Shown here: positions 23,886-35,417 of the stretch, one piece after another
How the letters are laid out: every line of letters begins with the position of its first letter
Numbering within the stretch: position 1 is the stretch's first letter
DNA from: Oidiodendron maius Zn
Lineage: Eukaryota > Ascomycota > Leotiomycetes > Myxotrichaceae
Assembly (NCBI GenBank): GCA_000827325.1
Contig: KN832871.1
Location: forward strand, 1,240,001-1,304,000
DNA: 64,000 bases
Direction: 5' to 3'
The notes under the pieces: model-generated
Seen by the model: the letters and a program-made list of their open reading frames with translations, nothing else
What the model was told of the DNA's origin: nothing
Databases searched by the model: none
Position numbers and translations under genes: made by a program

Positions 23886-24910
23886 CTCTCCTCCTTTCTT
23901 CTTCGCTCCGCTCGCCCACTTTCTCGGGCCGTGTCATGACGAGAGCGCGACCCGGGCTCGAATATCCACAGGACGGCTCTTCCTCACTGAGGCCCAGCCT
24001 CGACCATCAACCATCACCATAGCCCGCCCCATCCCCTCCTTCTCGCGCGATCACTACTGAATAGTCCCCATTCGACGACTCTCTCGCTCCCTATATATCC
24101 TCCTCAACCACCTTACAAGCCATCTCTTGCTTCCTTGCGCGTCTTCTCGCGCTGTTCTCGTCGCCCTCGCCTCGCCTCGTCCTCGTCACCCCGTGCGCTC
24201 GCCTCGCCCGTCGACTGCTCATCGGATCGTCAGAAAGCTGCCGCAGCCCCCTTGAACCAAGTGTCGCAAGATCGTGTGCCAAAACCCCTCCGCCGGCACC
24301 ATCATCCTCGCCCGCTGTCGTCGTGTGTGCCTCCCTCGACCTCGTCCGTTGCCCTTTGGTGCCTCCGTGCGAGTGTCTGCTCGTTATTGCCTCGACGTCA
24401 CCTGCGCGATCCGCGACCGTCCTCCTCCCCTCGCGGATGTTCTGGCCGCCCGGCCTCCACGAACCCATCCTCGATCGCCTCTGCCAGCCTTGCTCTTCGA
24501 CGCCGCGAGCTGCCATTTGGCCCTCCTCCTCAATCGTCTCTGACACCTTAACCCGCGTCGCAAACACCTGCGCTATTCCACATAGCAGGTTCTCGGGCGA
24601 CACAAGATCTAACTCCATGTGGACATAACAGAGCATTCATAGGCAGCTTGCAGGCCCTCCCACGGTTTGCCGCCTTGTGCCAGCAGCACCAGCACCAGCA
24701 GCAGCATCCTCCTCTCCTCCCTGTCCTCCCATTCGGGGAGAGAGTGCATATAGAACACAATATCTCTCACTCTTCGCGCCCCGTCGACCTCACCCGGCGC
24801 GAGACGGCCACGCTGAACCGCAGGGCAACGGCCGGGTCACTGGCCTGCGCCAAGATCTGCCATCGGAACGCTCCGCGTAGGGTCGTGACGCCGCCCGTCC
24901 CCTCTTCACC

Positions 24911-27900
24911 ATGGCAACAAACTTCCAGCACTTGAGCGGTGCCGGCCAGATGATGCCTCAGCAACCGCAACAGCCCAACCCGCAACAGCAACCCCCTCCA
25001 GGCCAGCAGCGACAGTTCCCAAATGGGCAGAACACCCAGATCCAGTATCAGATCAGCCAAGCCTTAAAGGCGCAGATGCCACCGCGCTCGGGATGGCAGA
25101 CTACGGTGCCAGTCCAGGAGCGCCTTGTCCTGATCTACAATATGTGAGTGGAGTTTTCGCGTCGTCGTCTTGTTGGGACGTTGTCAATCACAGCATGTGG
25201 CATGGAGCTAACCCCCCGCGTCTCTGTAGCGTCGGGCACCTGCGGCTGGCGAGCACCTCGCAAGTGGCCCAACCCTCGGTCCAGAAGATGATAGAGATCG
25301 GCGTGAAGTTTGAGAAGGATGTCTTCGAGAAGTCACCCGACAAGGTATGCCCGCGGCCTACATCTGTGCTAAGAGCACTTGTCTAACCTACCTAGGCTCG
25401 ATACCACGCAGAGCTCAAGCAGAAGGTGGAACAGCTCGCTGAAAAACGTAACCAGAACCAAGCTAGCCTTCAGCAGTCGGTCAACCTCCAGGCCCAGCAG
25501 CAAGCGCAACTTCAGGCACAGGCTCAAGCTCAGGCTCAGGCACAGGCGCAGGCACAAGCGCAGGCGCAGGCCCAGCAGCAGCAGCAGATGATGATGATGA
25601 ACCAGAACAGCATGCAAGGCCAGGTAGCCCGGCCAATGGACCAGCAGCCCTCGCAACAGGGCTTCCACCATCTTCAGCTCCCTATGCAAGCCTCTCCGAT
25701 TCCCGGCCAACCCCCTCAGTCCATGGCAGTGGGGATGCAGAACGAGGGAATGCCCCCCAACCTGGGACAGAATCAGCAGTCCTTCCAGATGGCCATGCAG
25801 CAGCCGCAGCCGCCCCAGAACATGCCTAACCGGCCCCAGAACGGCCAGCCGCCCCTCAGCCAGGCGGATGCAGCCTTGATCCAGGACCTGACCCAGCAAC
25901 TAATGAACCAGGTATCGCAGGAAAATAAGAATCGGCTACGAGCGGAGCTACAAGCGCGGATGGATCCGGCCACTTACCAGAGGTACCAGGCCCAAGGGCT
26001 GGACCCAGTCTTCATGTACTATCGCAACCAAGCCGTGGGACGAGTGCGGCAGGATAAACAGGCGCGGATGGCCCAAGCCCAGCAGCAGGGGCAGCTCGCA
26101 ATCGGGGGACCACCGCCCCAAAACGTGCCGACGACGGCACCGCCGATGCAGCAGCAGAGGTCGATGAACCCGAGCCCCTTGAATGGCCAGGCGCAACCAC
26201 CGACGACCGCTGCTGGAAACCCGGACTTCTCGTTTATGGGCAACATGGGAAACCTCATCGACCAGCAACAGCAGGGTGTGATGGCGCAGGAGGCGGGGCA
26301 GATGGTGGTCCCGGCGAGTAGTGCTCAGCGGAATGCCACGCCGCAACCCGCTGGGGTGATGCCGGGCCAGCAGATGGGCATGAACGACCCGCGGAGGGTA
26401 GCGAACCCAAACCTTAGAGCCCAGCAGCAGCAGATGTTCGCGCAACAACAACACCAGAGGATGCAGCAAACGGCGCAACAACAGTCCCAGGCAGCGGCCC
26501 GAGCGAACGCCCAGGCGAAGGCGCAACAGATTGGTCTTCAGGGGCAGCCTGGCGGGATGGGCTCCGGACCGATGCCACCGCAGCAGAGCCCGGCCATGGG
26601 CACACTGAACGCCCCCCTCCGGACGCCGTCGCAGCAAGGGAACAACGCCGAACCGGCCCAGGTGGGTGCAAACGCGCAGTTTGGTCAGGCCCTCGATCCT
26701 CGCTTCATGCAGGGCAACCAGAGGCAACCTTCAGGAAACGCAATGAGCATGATGCTCGCCGGCATGACCCCGGAACAGCAACAACGCCTTGCCCAACTGC
26801 CGCCGGATAAGTTGAACGAGATCGTCAGCAAATGGCACGAGCAGAGCGCGATGAACGCTGGCAACGGCCAGCCGGGACGGCCACAGATGCCAATGCAGGC
26901 AAATAGTCAGATCCGACCTGGCCAACAAGGCCCCCAACCGGGCCAGTTCAATCCGCAGGCACTCAGCCAGTTTATGCTCGCTCATCCCGGCCAGCGGCCG
27001 CCCCCATCGTTGACTGCCGGCATGACCGCCCAACAGCAGCAGATGTTCCAACTCCAACTACAGCAACGCATGCATCAAAACCCAGCACAACAACGGACAG
27101 TACCTCCCATCACGCCTATTGAGCAGCGTGCGATTATGCAGATGGACAACATGGACATACCTCCTCCTCTCCTGAATCATCAGCAGATGCCACGAGGCAT
27201 CCCCCAGGATATCAAAAAATGGGGTGTCCTGAAGCAGTGGGCACAAGTGAGCCTACCCGCCGAGGCCCAAGAATCCATCCGTACCCTCCAGAGGGTGCAC
27301 TATCAGGGCATCCTACAGGCGAGACAGTCGTCGCAGCCAATGGGCCTGCCCAACAGAATGCCGGGAAACCAGCCTGCGGGACCCATGGGTCCCGCAGGCA
27401 TATCAGCGCCTGTCGCGCCCATGGGCCAGAACCCCATGCAGATGGCGAATGGGATGAATATTGGACCTGGCCAGCTGCGCCAACCGACACAGCAAGACAT
27501 CCAGAGTGCACGGAATCACCCCAGCGGGAAGATGGCTTCGTTAACCGACGAGCAGATCCGCACCGTACTCCTTAGGAACCAAGCGAGCGCAAAGAATCAG
27601 CTCCAACAAAAACAAAATGCGATGCTGCAGATGCAGATGGCCAACCAAATGACACCAATGGACGGCCAGCAGCCGCGCCCGGGAATGCCGCCAGGACAGG
27701 GCCAGCTAGGCGGACCGGCGATGGGTGTGGGCCAGAAAGGACCACAATCGAAGCAAATTCCCCCAGCACCCGAGCAAGCTCCGTCTTCTGCCACCACCAA
27801 TCCCCGTTCTGCTCGACCCCCAACCGCTGGGCGAGCCACTGGCCAAAACTCGTCACCAGCCCAGCCAGCTAAGAACCTCAAGCGCACCAGCAGCGACGAT

Positions 27901-29700
27901 GTCATTGAGGTCCCAAATCCAAATGGCCCCCAGCCCTCCGCCCTCCAGCAGAACCAGGTGAAAGCTCCAAACCAGGCGCCTCCTCGCCTGACCGAGCAGC
28001 AGATTGCCGCGCTCACTCCGGAGGACAAAAAGAAGTATGAGCAAGCCCAGCGCATGTTCCAGGCTAGTCGTGGAGCGCCCACCGAGATGGAGCAGCTACG
28101 GACTATAATGCAGGAGGAGGCACAGCGCCGTGACCCGCTGCCCGATATCGTTATGGATGCGGAAACGAAGCAGACGATGCTGACTCTTCTGCGCTCCATT
28201 CAAGTCCCCTTGGCCAACGTTGGGAGGGCAGTACCCCGGTGGTTCCAATTTACTCGCGATGTAGCTCGTGCTAGGATGTTCTTCCGTGCGGTAAGTATCC
28301 TATTCATCAAGGTAGCTATGAGAATGCTAACGAGATTGCAGCGACATCGGCTACTGAAGCAATTTAAGGACGTCGAAATGACCCAGCCACGTGATACCTT
28401 CTCGATCCAACCCTCTGAAGTTGAGCAGGCTCGGGTTATGTTGAGCTCTATGGTAAAGGATCTGAGCGACCGCTTCCCGAAAATGAAGAAGCCCGAAGGC
28501 GCGCAAACTCAGCCCACTTCTGCTGCACAACCCACCCAGCCGCCAGCCGCCACGACCGCGCCACTGAACGCAGCCAACCTTCAGCAGCAGCAGCAGCAAT
28601 TGAATAAGATGAACCAGAGGGCTGGGAACCGTACCACGCAGGCTCCAGCGGCTCCGACCTCCACACAGCCGCCTTTCCAGTTTGGCGCTACCTCTCCTCA
28701 TGGCGCTGCAAAATACAGCGACACCACCCCGCCGCTGACGCAAGAGAACTTGCATCTTCCTGCTCGCAAGAAGCAGCGGCCCAACAGCAATGCGCCGGCA
28801 CAAGGCACCCCTGGCTCAAACCCATCACCGCGGACAGGCAAGCCAGTCTCTCCAGACGTCAAGAGGCAGCAGGTCCCAGACACAAAGCCGAAGCCGTCAC
28901 TGTCCTGCCCAGAGCCAGAGTGTGAGCGGCTCCAGCTAAGCTTCGACACACAGGAGGCATTGAAGAATCATACAGAGCAAGAGCATGTGCGGCCGTTGGC
29001 AGATCCGGCGAAATATGCGCACGACAAACTCGCAAGCATCTTAGAATGGGACACCCAGAAATCGAAGAAGCCCGAAGGCCCCACTCCCACGCCCACGCCT
29101 ACCACAGCCAAGGGTGCGACGCCCAAATCGAAGGGGGAGACCACACCTGCTGCAGATACTACCCCCATGAATCACCAAGTGTCCATGAGTCGTCAAGGGA
29201 CGGCTAGCGGGAAAGGTGCTGAACCTTCCAAGGCCAACGTGGCCGACCAGAAGACTCCCGGCAAAGCGGTGGCGAAGGAAACCGATCCGTGGGCTGAGAA
29301 TACCATCGACCCCCTCGCCATCTTCCAGAACATCGCTCCTGAGAGTGGGGCGCTTGGTGCTATCAGCGATATGAGCGTGTATCGGTCAATTACACCGAAC
29401 GACACGCCAGAATCGTCCAAAGATGGGATTTCAGAACCGAACTCGGACGTCTCGGAGGGCGTGGCCCTGGACATTAACCTCGATATTTTCGGCGACGATA
29501 ACTGGCAGCCATTTGGAGGAAGCGACGCGGACTTCCTTGCCGATATGACCAGTTTCAATAGCCAGAGCCAGCAGGAGTTGACTGTGCTGGAGGACGACCC
29601 CTCGCTGGTCTTCAATTCCTGGGACGACCTGGTCGATGCTACGGCTTTTGATAAACCTTTTCAGTTCGACAAATCCCTGTTTTCCATGAGTACGGATTAG
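24911..29700 (+). CDS. med15: Mediator tail subunit Med15 (Gal11)
   Basis: Four exons (24911-25143, 25230-25344, 25396-28290, 28342-29700) encode 1533 residues. The N-terminus is Gln/Pro-rich, then a KIX-type activator-binding domain at about 55-125 (SGWQTTVPVQERL ... VQKMIEIGVKFEKDVF), followed by a long Q/A tract and extensive Gln/Met/Pro-rich sequence. The Med15 C-terminal core is at about 1030-1110 (DIVMDAETKQTML ... WFQFTRDVARARMFFRA RHRLLKQF). Downstream is a possible C2H2-like CPEPEC...H...H segment and an acidic, aromatic tail (DINLDIFGDDNW). In Mediator's tail module it relays activator signals to Pol II. The last intron, 51 nt, is a multiple of three without stops, so an unspliced reading is also open. 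The start is ACCATGG. Confidence 0.93.
25510..25587 (+). repeat. CAG/CAA-GCx repeat coding a Gln-Ala tract
   Basis: A hexamer-based repeat (CAGGCN with CAA/CAG exchanges) translating to about ten Gln-Ala dipeptides and ending in five Gln, within the Med15 gene. Mixed third positions suggest some codon turnover, so it is not a pure slippage array. Confidence 0.9.
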
Positions 29701-30427
29701 AGTTTTGCTTTGGGCGTTTTTACTGTACGAGATGAAATAAGGAGGTTCAGGTTTACGGACGAGAGCAAAAAGATATACCATTGGTGCATGGCGTTCTTAC
29801 GGCAGCTGCTCAAGTGACAGGGCACGATTGTTTTGGCTGGGCTTTTGGAATGGCCGGGACAAGGATACAGCGCTTGGATTATTATCATTATCATTATTAT
29901 TATCAGTGTACTATTTCTAGGTGGGAGATTGTGCTGTTTTAGTTGTTTACATTGCGGTAGATAATCTATCAGATTTTTTGGTTGTTTGGACTTCTTCAGC
30001 CTTGCCCAGCCTGGTCGTAGTGTCTAGCGTCGTAGCCTTGCAGCCCGAACCGAAGTTTATCGATTTCCCCAGACGAGACGAGAAACAAGACGCGTACCGC
30101 GACTTCACCCAAGAGACCTCAATTATCTTCCAGAAACTGCAGATCTCAAGAAGTGAAACAGATCGGGTTCGACGCCTTTCTTTCCGCCCTGGAATAATCT
30201 CTATTCAACTTTGTTAAGGGTCTGTTTAACGCTCCAAAGTAAACACTGATCCTTGGTAGTATGCATCCACTGACCTCTCTTGTAGGCGAAACACGCGGCT
30301 CCCTCAACCTCTATTCCAATTCTTGCGTTTCGCGCCTTCTATTGAATTTGAATCCACCTTTTTAACTTTTTGGAATACCTCTCTTATAATTATAAGGAAG
30401 AAATTAGAAAAAAGCTAAACCTCCACC
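29701..30427 (+). other. intergenic region
   Basis: 727 bp between med15 and the Whi5-like gene. It has an ATT/ATC triplet repeat at 29879-29906 and an AT-rich stretch ending in AAAAGCTAAAC just before the next ATG. One 98-codon frame (29921-30217) has no recognisable product. Presumably 3' UTR plus promoter. Confidence 0.4.
29879..29906. repeat. ATT/ATC trinucleotide repeat
   Basis: About nine triplets of ATT and ATC, in the 3' region of med15. Simple-sequence DNA with no evident role. Confidence 0.85.
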
Positions 30428-31670
30428 ATGGCGGAATCGACAACCACTCCCACGCGACGCCTCGCGCTCCAGGACATCAGCATCAATGTCTCTCTCGTGC
30501 ACTCGGCCTCTCCCTTCGGCCCTCGGCGAGCGGGAGGAGGAGGGGTGGGCGCAGCTGGCACGACCAAGGCTGCCGGCGGTGCTGCGCAGTCGCGGCTTCT
30601 GGGTGCGGACACAGGTGCGAGTGAACCGCGTGCGGGTGCGCCACGCGGTGCACTTCGTGGAGAAGCTCGACTGGGCGGTGCGAAACGGGTCTTTGACCTG
30701 GTGTATAGCGATCACGAGAGAGAACGCGCGGGCGCGGGCGGGCGAGATGGATCTCTGGAGGTGGACGGTGGGGAGGGCAGCGGCGCGAAGAGGACAAGGG
30801 TCGAGACGCTGGGCGAAGGCGCTGATGATGATGCACTGTCTGATCGAGGCATGCAATCGGAAGACGTGGGAGTGAGTTCCTCCAGTTATTTTCTGCTTTT
30901 ATCCTGGGTTGAGAGTGGAGAGTGACGGTGTGGGAATTACTGCCTCCCATTCCGTGGGACTGTCTAGGTTGTATATGCTGATGTCGGAATAGTTCCCTGT
31001 ATCTGTTCATGAAGAGGATACTTCATCATCAGCGTTATCACCTCCGTCCTCCTTGGTATGCAGTAACAATGGGCTGAACGACTCGCAAAGTACTGTGGTC
31101 ACTGAGCCCGATGATCCCCGTGCTGGGGTCATGAGAGGCGAAGAGCTTCGACTGGTGCGATTGTTTCTCCGGCCACCCATTTACATATCTAACACGAAGC
31201 AGAAAGCCAGAACATTGAAATTACGACTGCGCCTCGCCAAATACAAGGTCCAAACAAACCAAATCGATACCCCAATGTCCCAACTAAAGATCAAGAACAC
31301 CTCTGAGTCGCCAGAACTCCCGACTGTACCCCGCCTCTCACACACTCCTCAGCATCGCCTCCTCTCCTCATCCAGCCGCGCCTCAAATACCCATAGCGTC
31401 TCAAACCGAGAGCAAAACCAAGGAAAAAGGCAATCACTTTCATCCTCTCCACCACCATACCCAGAAGCCGCATCTCACGATGAATCTAACCTTGAATCAC
31501 GAGAAGCTATTTCAACCCCACTCCTATCTCGCCAGCGCCAGGGCTTGCTTAATCCCCCTTCGCTAGGCGGGGACTTCGAAGACAGGAGTCCCGCGCGAGA
31601 ATTGACCAGCAGTGTTGTTAAAGGTCGAGCCGCTAACGGACTATTGAGCCTAATGGCTCACCAGGGCTAA
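30428..31670 (+). CDS. Whi5/Nrm1-like G1/S transcriptional repressor
   Basis: Two exons, 30428-30871 and 30993-31670, joined in phase 0 across a 121-nt intron, encode 373 residues. The diagnostic part is a GTB-like motif at about residues 225-245: RLRLAKYKVQTNQ followed by IDTPMSQL. It matches the short region by which yeast Whi5 and Nrm1 bind SBF/MBF and repress G1/S genes. Upstream are a LALQDISINVSL box and a Gly/Ala/Arg-rich stretch; downstream is a Ser/Pro-rich region with many SP/TP sites, as expected for a CDK-controlled inhibitor. The rest is poorly conserved, which is usual for this family. A nuclear role as cell-cycle corepressor is inferred from the motif. The start ACCATGG follows an AT-rich leader. 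Confidence 0.78.
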
Positions 31671-32646
31671 GCCTTTGGTTCTTCATCCAGCGTCATCGTG
31701 AGCTCGAGCAGCTCTTTCTTATTGTTTTCTTAATCTCTTGCATTACATGGGAACGACGGGAATGACACAAATCGAAAATTAAACTTGTACGATACTCTTG
31801 CCTCTCCTCGTTTCGCTCGTCTATACATAGACCAGGGCATCCATTTCGGGATGCTATACAAGAGCAGCGGCTTTGCATTTCTGGTGGAGGATCGGGTTTG
31901 GGTAAGGAGTTTTTTTGCACTCAAGGGTTTGGGTATGAGGGGAAGAATGTGGGTTTATAGCTTGAGGAGGAATCAGGCAGGGAAGAGCGCTAGGGTTGGT
32001 AACGATTTGGAATGCTAGAGTAGCAAGGCCTGCATAATAAAGCATAGCGTGTCAACATAAGTACCAACTCGCAAATATATGAGCAGTGATATGTACTCGT
32101 GCGGCCACATAAAGGGGGATGACGATGCAGTATCTCGCGGTGTCTCCTACCTTTCTGCTAACCCCTATAAAGTGTCTGGTAGCTGGTTCGTGCTGTGTGA
32201 CGAAGTCCGAGGGACCTAACGGAAGGGAGCGATTAGGGCCGTTCGGTACCTGCGATGACCTCAGACGACGGGAGAAAATAATAGTAGTACGAAAGTAAGG
32301 TTATCTCTAAAAATAGTTCCCTACACTTACCCCGTACACACATTTATGCCTTAATGTCTCATGCCTACGTTGCTGGTAACGCTAGATTGCGCACCAAGCA
32401 ACCGGGCCTACTACCCTCAACATTACACCACCTCCGTTACCACCATCGACATCATGACCCAGACGGTGTGCAGGATTACCTGGTGAAAGAGAAAGCCCTT
32501 CGGCCTAGCTGTGTACCCAAGCCCGACATTCCTCGCGCGAAATCCGCAACAAGATCTACTGCGAAGGCCTGATTGTGCCTAGACCTATTATAGTTTCTTC
32601 CAATTCCATATATATATACTACTCTGAAAAATCTACCAAGTACAAT
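31671..32646. other. intergenic region
   Basis: Roughly 1 kb, more AT-rich than its surroundings, between the Whi5-like gene and a relict gene. Short frames only. A 72-codon frame at 32354-32572 with a real ATG could be a leftover 5' exon of the relict, but nothing in it is recognisable. Confidence 0.35.
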
Positions 32647-33114
32647 ATGGAGGGTAAAGTGACAACTATACATCAAACATATACTGTAGTAAGTAGGGAT
32701 GCAGTTTTGAATAAGGTAGCTCTCGGTCTTCTTCGGTGCCACCCGTTAGTCTCTTTAGAGTCTGCTGTTACCTTCTATCAGTCAAACACTTTTTCCTTCG
32801 GTGGAGACGAGGCTTGGAGTCCGCTTTACAGATTTTTAAAGGATATTGGATCTAATCGGGTTCTTCTACGGAATGTCTCTATAGAAATGGCTGAGCTATA
32901 TAAATGGCTCCACCAAGATCAATATGGAGCGCGGATACTCACGCATCATGGCTCCCCGGCATTATTTAGTCCTGTTTACTCCTCCGCTCATCCTCTAGTC
33001 TTAGGGGTAACAGTACTCTGGAACTGCCGGGTATGGGGACCTAGAGATTTCCTAGCTAAGGAGGCCGACTCTATACAAGCGAAGGGGTGGGAAATAGTCG
33101 AGGCAACAAAATGA
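32647..33114 (+). pseudogene. relict or truncated F-box-like/DUF7730-type fungal gene
   Basis: From the ATG at 32647 an open frame of 155 codons runs to 33114. The core VTFYQSNTFSFGGDEAW...LYRFLKDIGSNRVLLRNVSI matches the pattern of a large, lineage-expanded family of fungal proteins, in which a LPxEIR F-box-like start is followed by a YxxNTFxF strand and a LxxFLxxIG helix. That N-terminal start is absent here; the frame stays open upstream (from 32575) but carries nothing like it. The region is AT-richer than neighbouring genes. I read this as a truncated or decaying copy, though a small intact gene cannot be excluded. The window has a fuller member of this type at 61968-62865. Confidence 0.4.
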
Positions 33115-33613
33115 GCCGCCGAGGGTATTTCCCAGCGATTCACGTGAGCCCTCCCACGTGGGCTCCAGCTTCATTGTCATGCATTTGGTACTGCGTCAAA
33201 GACTAGTAGATCAAATCATCTCGTCATTATGTTTTGTTATCGGTTTAATAGTCAGAGCTAAACTAAAGATGTATGGTCGTCTCATAAATTGTGCTTTCAG
33301 GCTTTCCTATTCCCCGAGACACCTTTTTCATAGAACGTGGTTCTGAAAGTTAAGGCATAAACCTCCCTAGACGTTTATTAGATTCCAAAAAATCTTATGT
33401 GTAATACAGTTTGAATTTATAATTTTACGGAAACCTTGTCTGATCCGTGGGGTATCTTAACATACAGATGAGAGCAGCCGCAGCACTTGCTAGCTCTCCT
33501 TTTTATAGTACACAAAAAAAGTATACGGCATCCATCATAAGCATCATTTCATCGCATCACAGCTCATCCCACAAATCATCCTCACTCATTAAAGGCCACA
33601 TTAAAGGACCCGC
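33115..33613. other. spacer with paired E-boxes
   Basis: 499 bp between the relict gene and the 3' end of the TFIIIA gene. Near its start are two CACGTG cores (33141-33146 and 33155-33160) and a GAGCCC-N8-GGGCTC inverted repeat (33146-33165). The rest is AT-rich with no gene. Confidence 0.45.
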
Positions 33614-35417
33614 TCACATCTGCATCTCATGGTCAGCATACATTGAGTCGCCCGCATCGATTAGCCTCCTCATCTCAAGCTCCTCCTGCATCCAATGGCC
33701 TTGGAGCTCGTTACCTACGCCACCATCATCGGCGCCGATCCAGAAGGGTTCGCCGGCCAGGGCCTGCTCTTGAAGGTCCCAGTCCGTAAAGGCGGGGGAG
33801 TAGAACCCACCCAATTCCACCGCAATTTCCCGTTCGCCTTCGTCGAGAAAGCTGTCGTGGTTGGCCAGGGAGTTCTCGCGCTGTGGGTCTTCTGGAAATT
33901 GAGAGAAGGTGTGGTCTATTACAGATTGGTTCTGGATAGTAGGATTGAAGGACGCTGGAAGGAGTTGATGCTGTTTGGTGCGTAGATGCACCTTGAGGTC
34001 GTACTCGCGCATGAACTTGTGTCGACAGCCGGGTACGGTACAGGGAATTGTCCTGCGCTCATCATCATCGTACGTGGCACCCGTGAGGTCATCGAAGGCG
34101 GACGGTTGTTGGAAGACTTTCCTCCCTCTCTTGAGCTCCCGCGGGTTGTCTGCATCCGCCAGATCCTCGGGAATAGGATAAGGCTTCTTACGCTTAGAGT
34201 TTATTAAGCTTGGGAGGCCGAGATGGGCTGTGCGGACGTGGTCCTCGAGATTGGCTTTCGATACAAAATCTTTCCCGCATCCGTCGTCAGCATTGAAGGA
34301 CGGGAAGTCAGAGACGTTGCTGACATCGATTTTCCCGCAGATATAGCGCTCTCCATTATGAGCCGTGCGGATGTGCACTGTGAGGTTGGATTTTTTGGTG
34401 AAAGTCTTGGTGCAGTCGAGGTAGGTGCACGGGATGGTTTTGCGTTGGGCTAAGGTGGTTCCTGAGTGCTGACTCTCAATGTGCTTTTCAAGCGCTTGCT
34501 GACTGGCGCATCTTCGGTCGCAGAACGGACAATTGGCGTGCTCCTTTTTGATATGAGCTTGCAACTGAGCGTCTGTTGTGAACCCAACGTTCATGGTACT
34601 CCCATCAGGATTGAAACGCCCTGGGATGGTGCATTCAGCGCAGTAGAAACGTGGTGTGCCGTGTACTCGTTCCTCGTGTTTGCGCAGTCCGCTCCCTCCG
34701 TCAAATCCTGCATTACAGGGAACCAAGGTGATGGGGTCGACATATGTACATTGGAAAGGTGCGAGTTCGAGGTGCTCCGAGCGGATGTGCCGCTGCAGGG
34801 TCTGATGTTTGCGGAAGGTCTGATTGCAGGGTGGGTAGGCCGTACATCTGAACCGATCATGACCTTCATGTGCCAGCTTATGCCTTCGGAGTCTCGTAGC
34901 TGTAAGAAAACTCTTTGCGCATCCTTCCCAACCGCAATGATATGATCGCTCGTGTGTGTGGGAGCCTTTGATGTGTTGCTTCAGATGCTTTTCTTCAATG
35001 TATGATTTATCGCAGCCCTCGAAGCTACAGACAAACGGTCTTTCATTTGCATGCGATCGAAGATGGGACGCAAGTCTTGCTGGCCGGTTGAATGTCTTAA
35101 CGCAACCCTCGACAGTACATTTGATTGTCTTCAGCTCAGACGGGAACTTCTTTCGACCGGGGGAGAAGGGTGTGATGGGCGTCTCTGTGCCTTCGATATC
35201 ATTCTCGGAGAATGAGTCATTCTCTTGGTTATAATTTATTTCATCATCCTCGAGTTGCAGAAAATCCTCTATTTAGATGTCAGCTTCTTTTCTTTTCGGA
35301 TTGCTGGGATGAAGGAAGTTATGTACCTGGGGACAAGGCATTACTGTCGATCTGCAGTCGTCTCTCAGAGTCTTCTGGTAGCCCTACCACTCTCTGGCCC
35401 CTCGTAATAGTGGCCAT
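33614..35417 (-). CDS. PZF1: transcription factor IIIA, ten C2H2 zinc fingers
   Basis: Exons on the minus strand 35417-35327 and 35268-33614, with a 58-nt intron, give 581 residues. Ten C2H2-type fingers follow one another. Most have the TFIIIA spacing C-x4-C-x12-H-x3/4-H (for example CTVEGCVKTF, CSFEGCDKSY, CTYLDCTKTF, CTVPGCRHKF); the fifth, sixth and ninth carry long loops between their cysteines and histidines. The serial closely spaced fingers, a basic patch (SKRKK), and the acidic C-terminal tail fit fungal TFIIIA, which binds the 5S rRNA gene internal promoter and recruits TFIIIC. The N-terminus before finger 1 is short and acidic with a TPITPFSP motif. It starts 280 bp from the divergent rpb6 gene. 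Confidence 0.88.

Larger units (their letters stand above)
20255..24910 (+). other. 4.6 kb region upstream of med15
   Basis: No gene is supported. Frames up to 355 codons (22955-24022) exist, but several overlap on both strands, are Arg/Ser/Pro-rich and contain microsatellite translations, which points to high GC and lack of selection rather than coding. Features present: G9 (20665) and G13 (23128) runs, 10-bp and 5-bp tandem repeats, a TA-rich block, (CT)n(CA)n, and long pyrimidine-rich tracts at 22855-22930 and 23860-24450. These suit a long promoter and 5' leader of the Med15 gene. Confidence 0.45.

Noticed and set aside
22955-24022. 355-codon plus-strand open frame
   Set aside because: It translates microsatellites and homopolymers (poly-Gly, YIYI repeats, SLSLSHTHS), overlaps several equally long frames on both strands, and lacks any family signature; GC-driven open frame.
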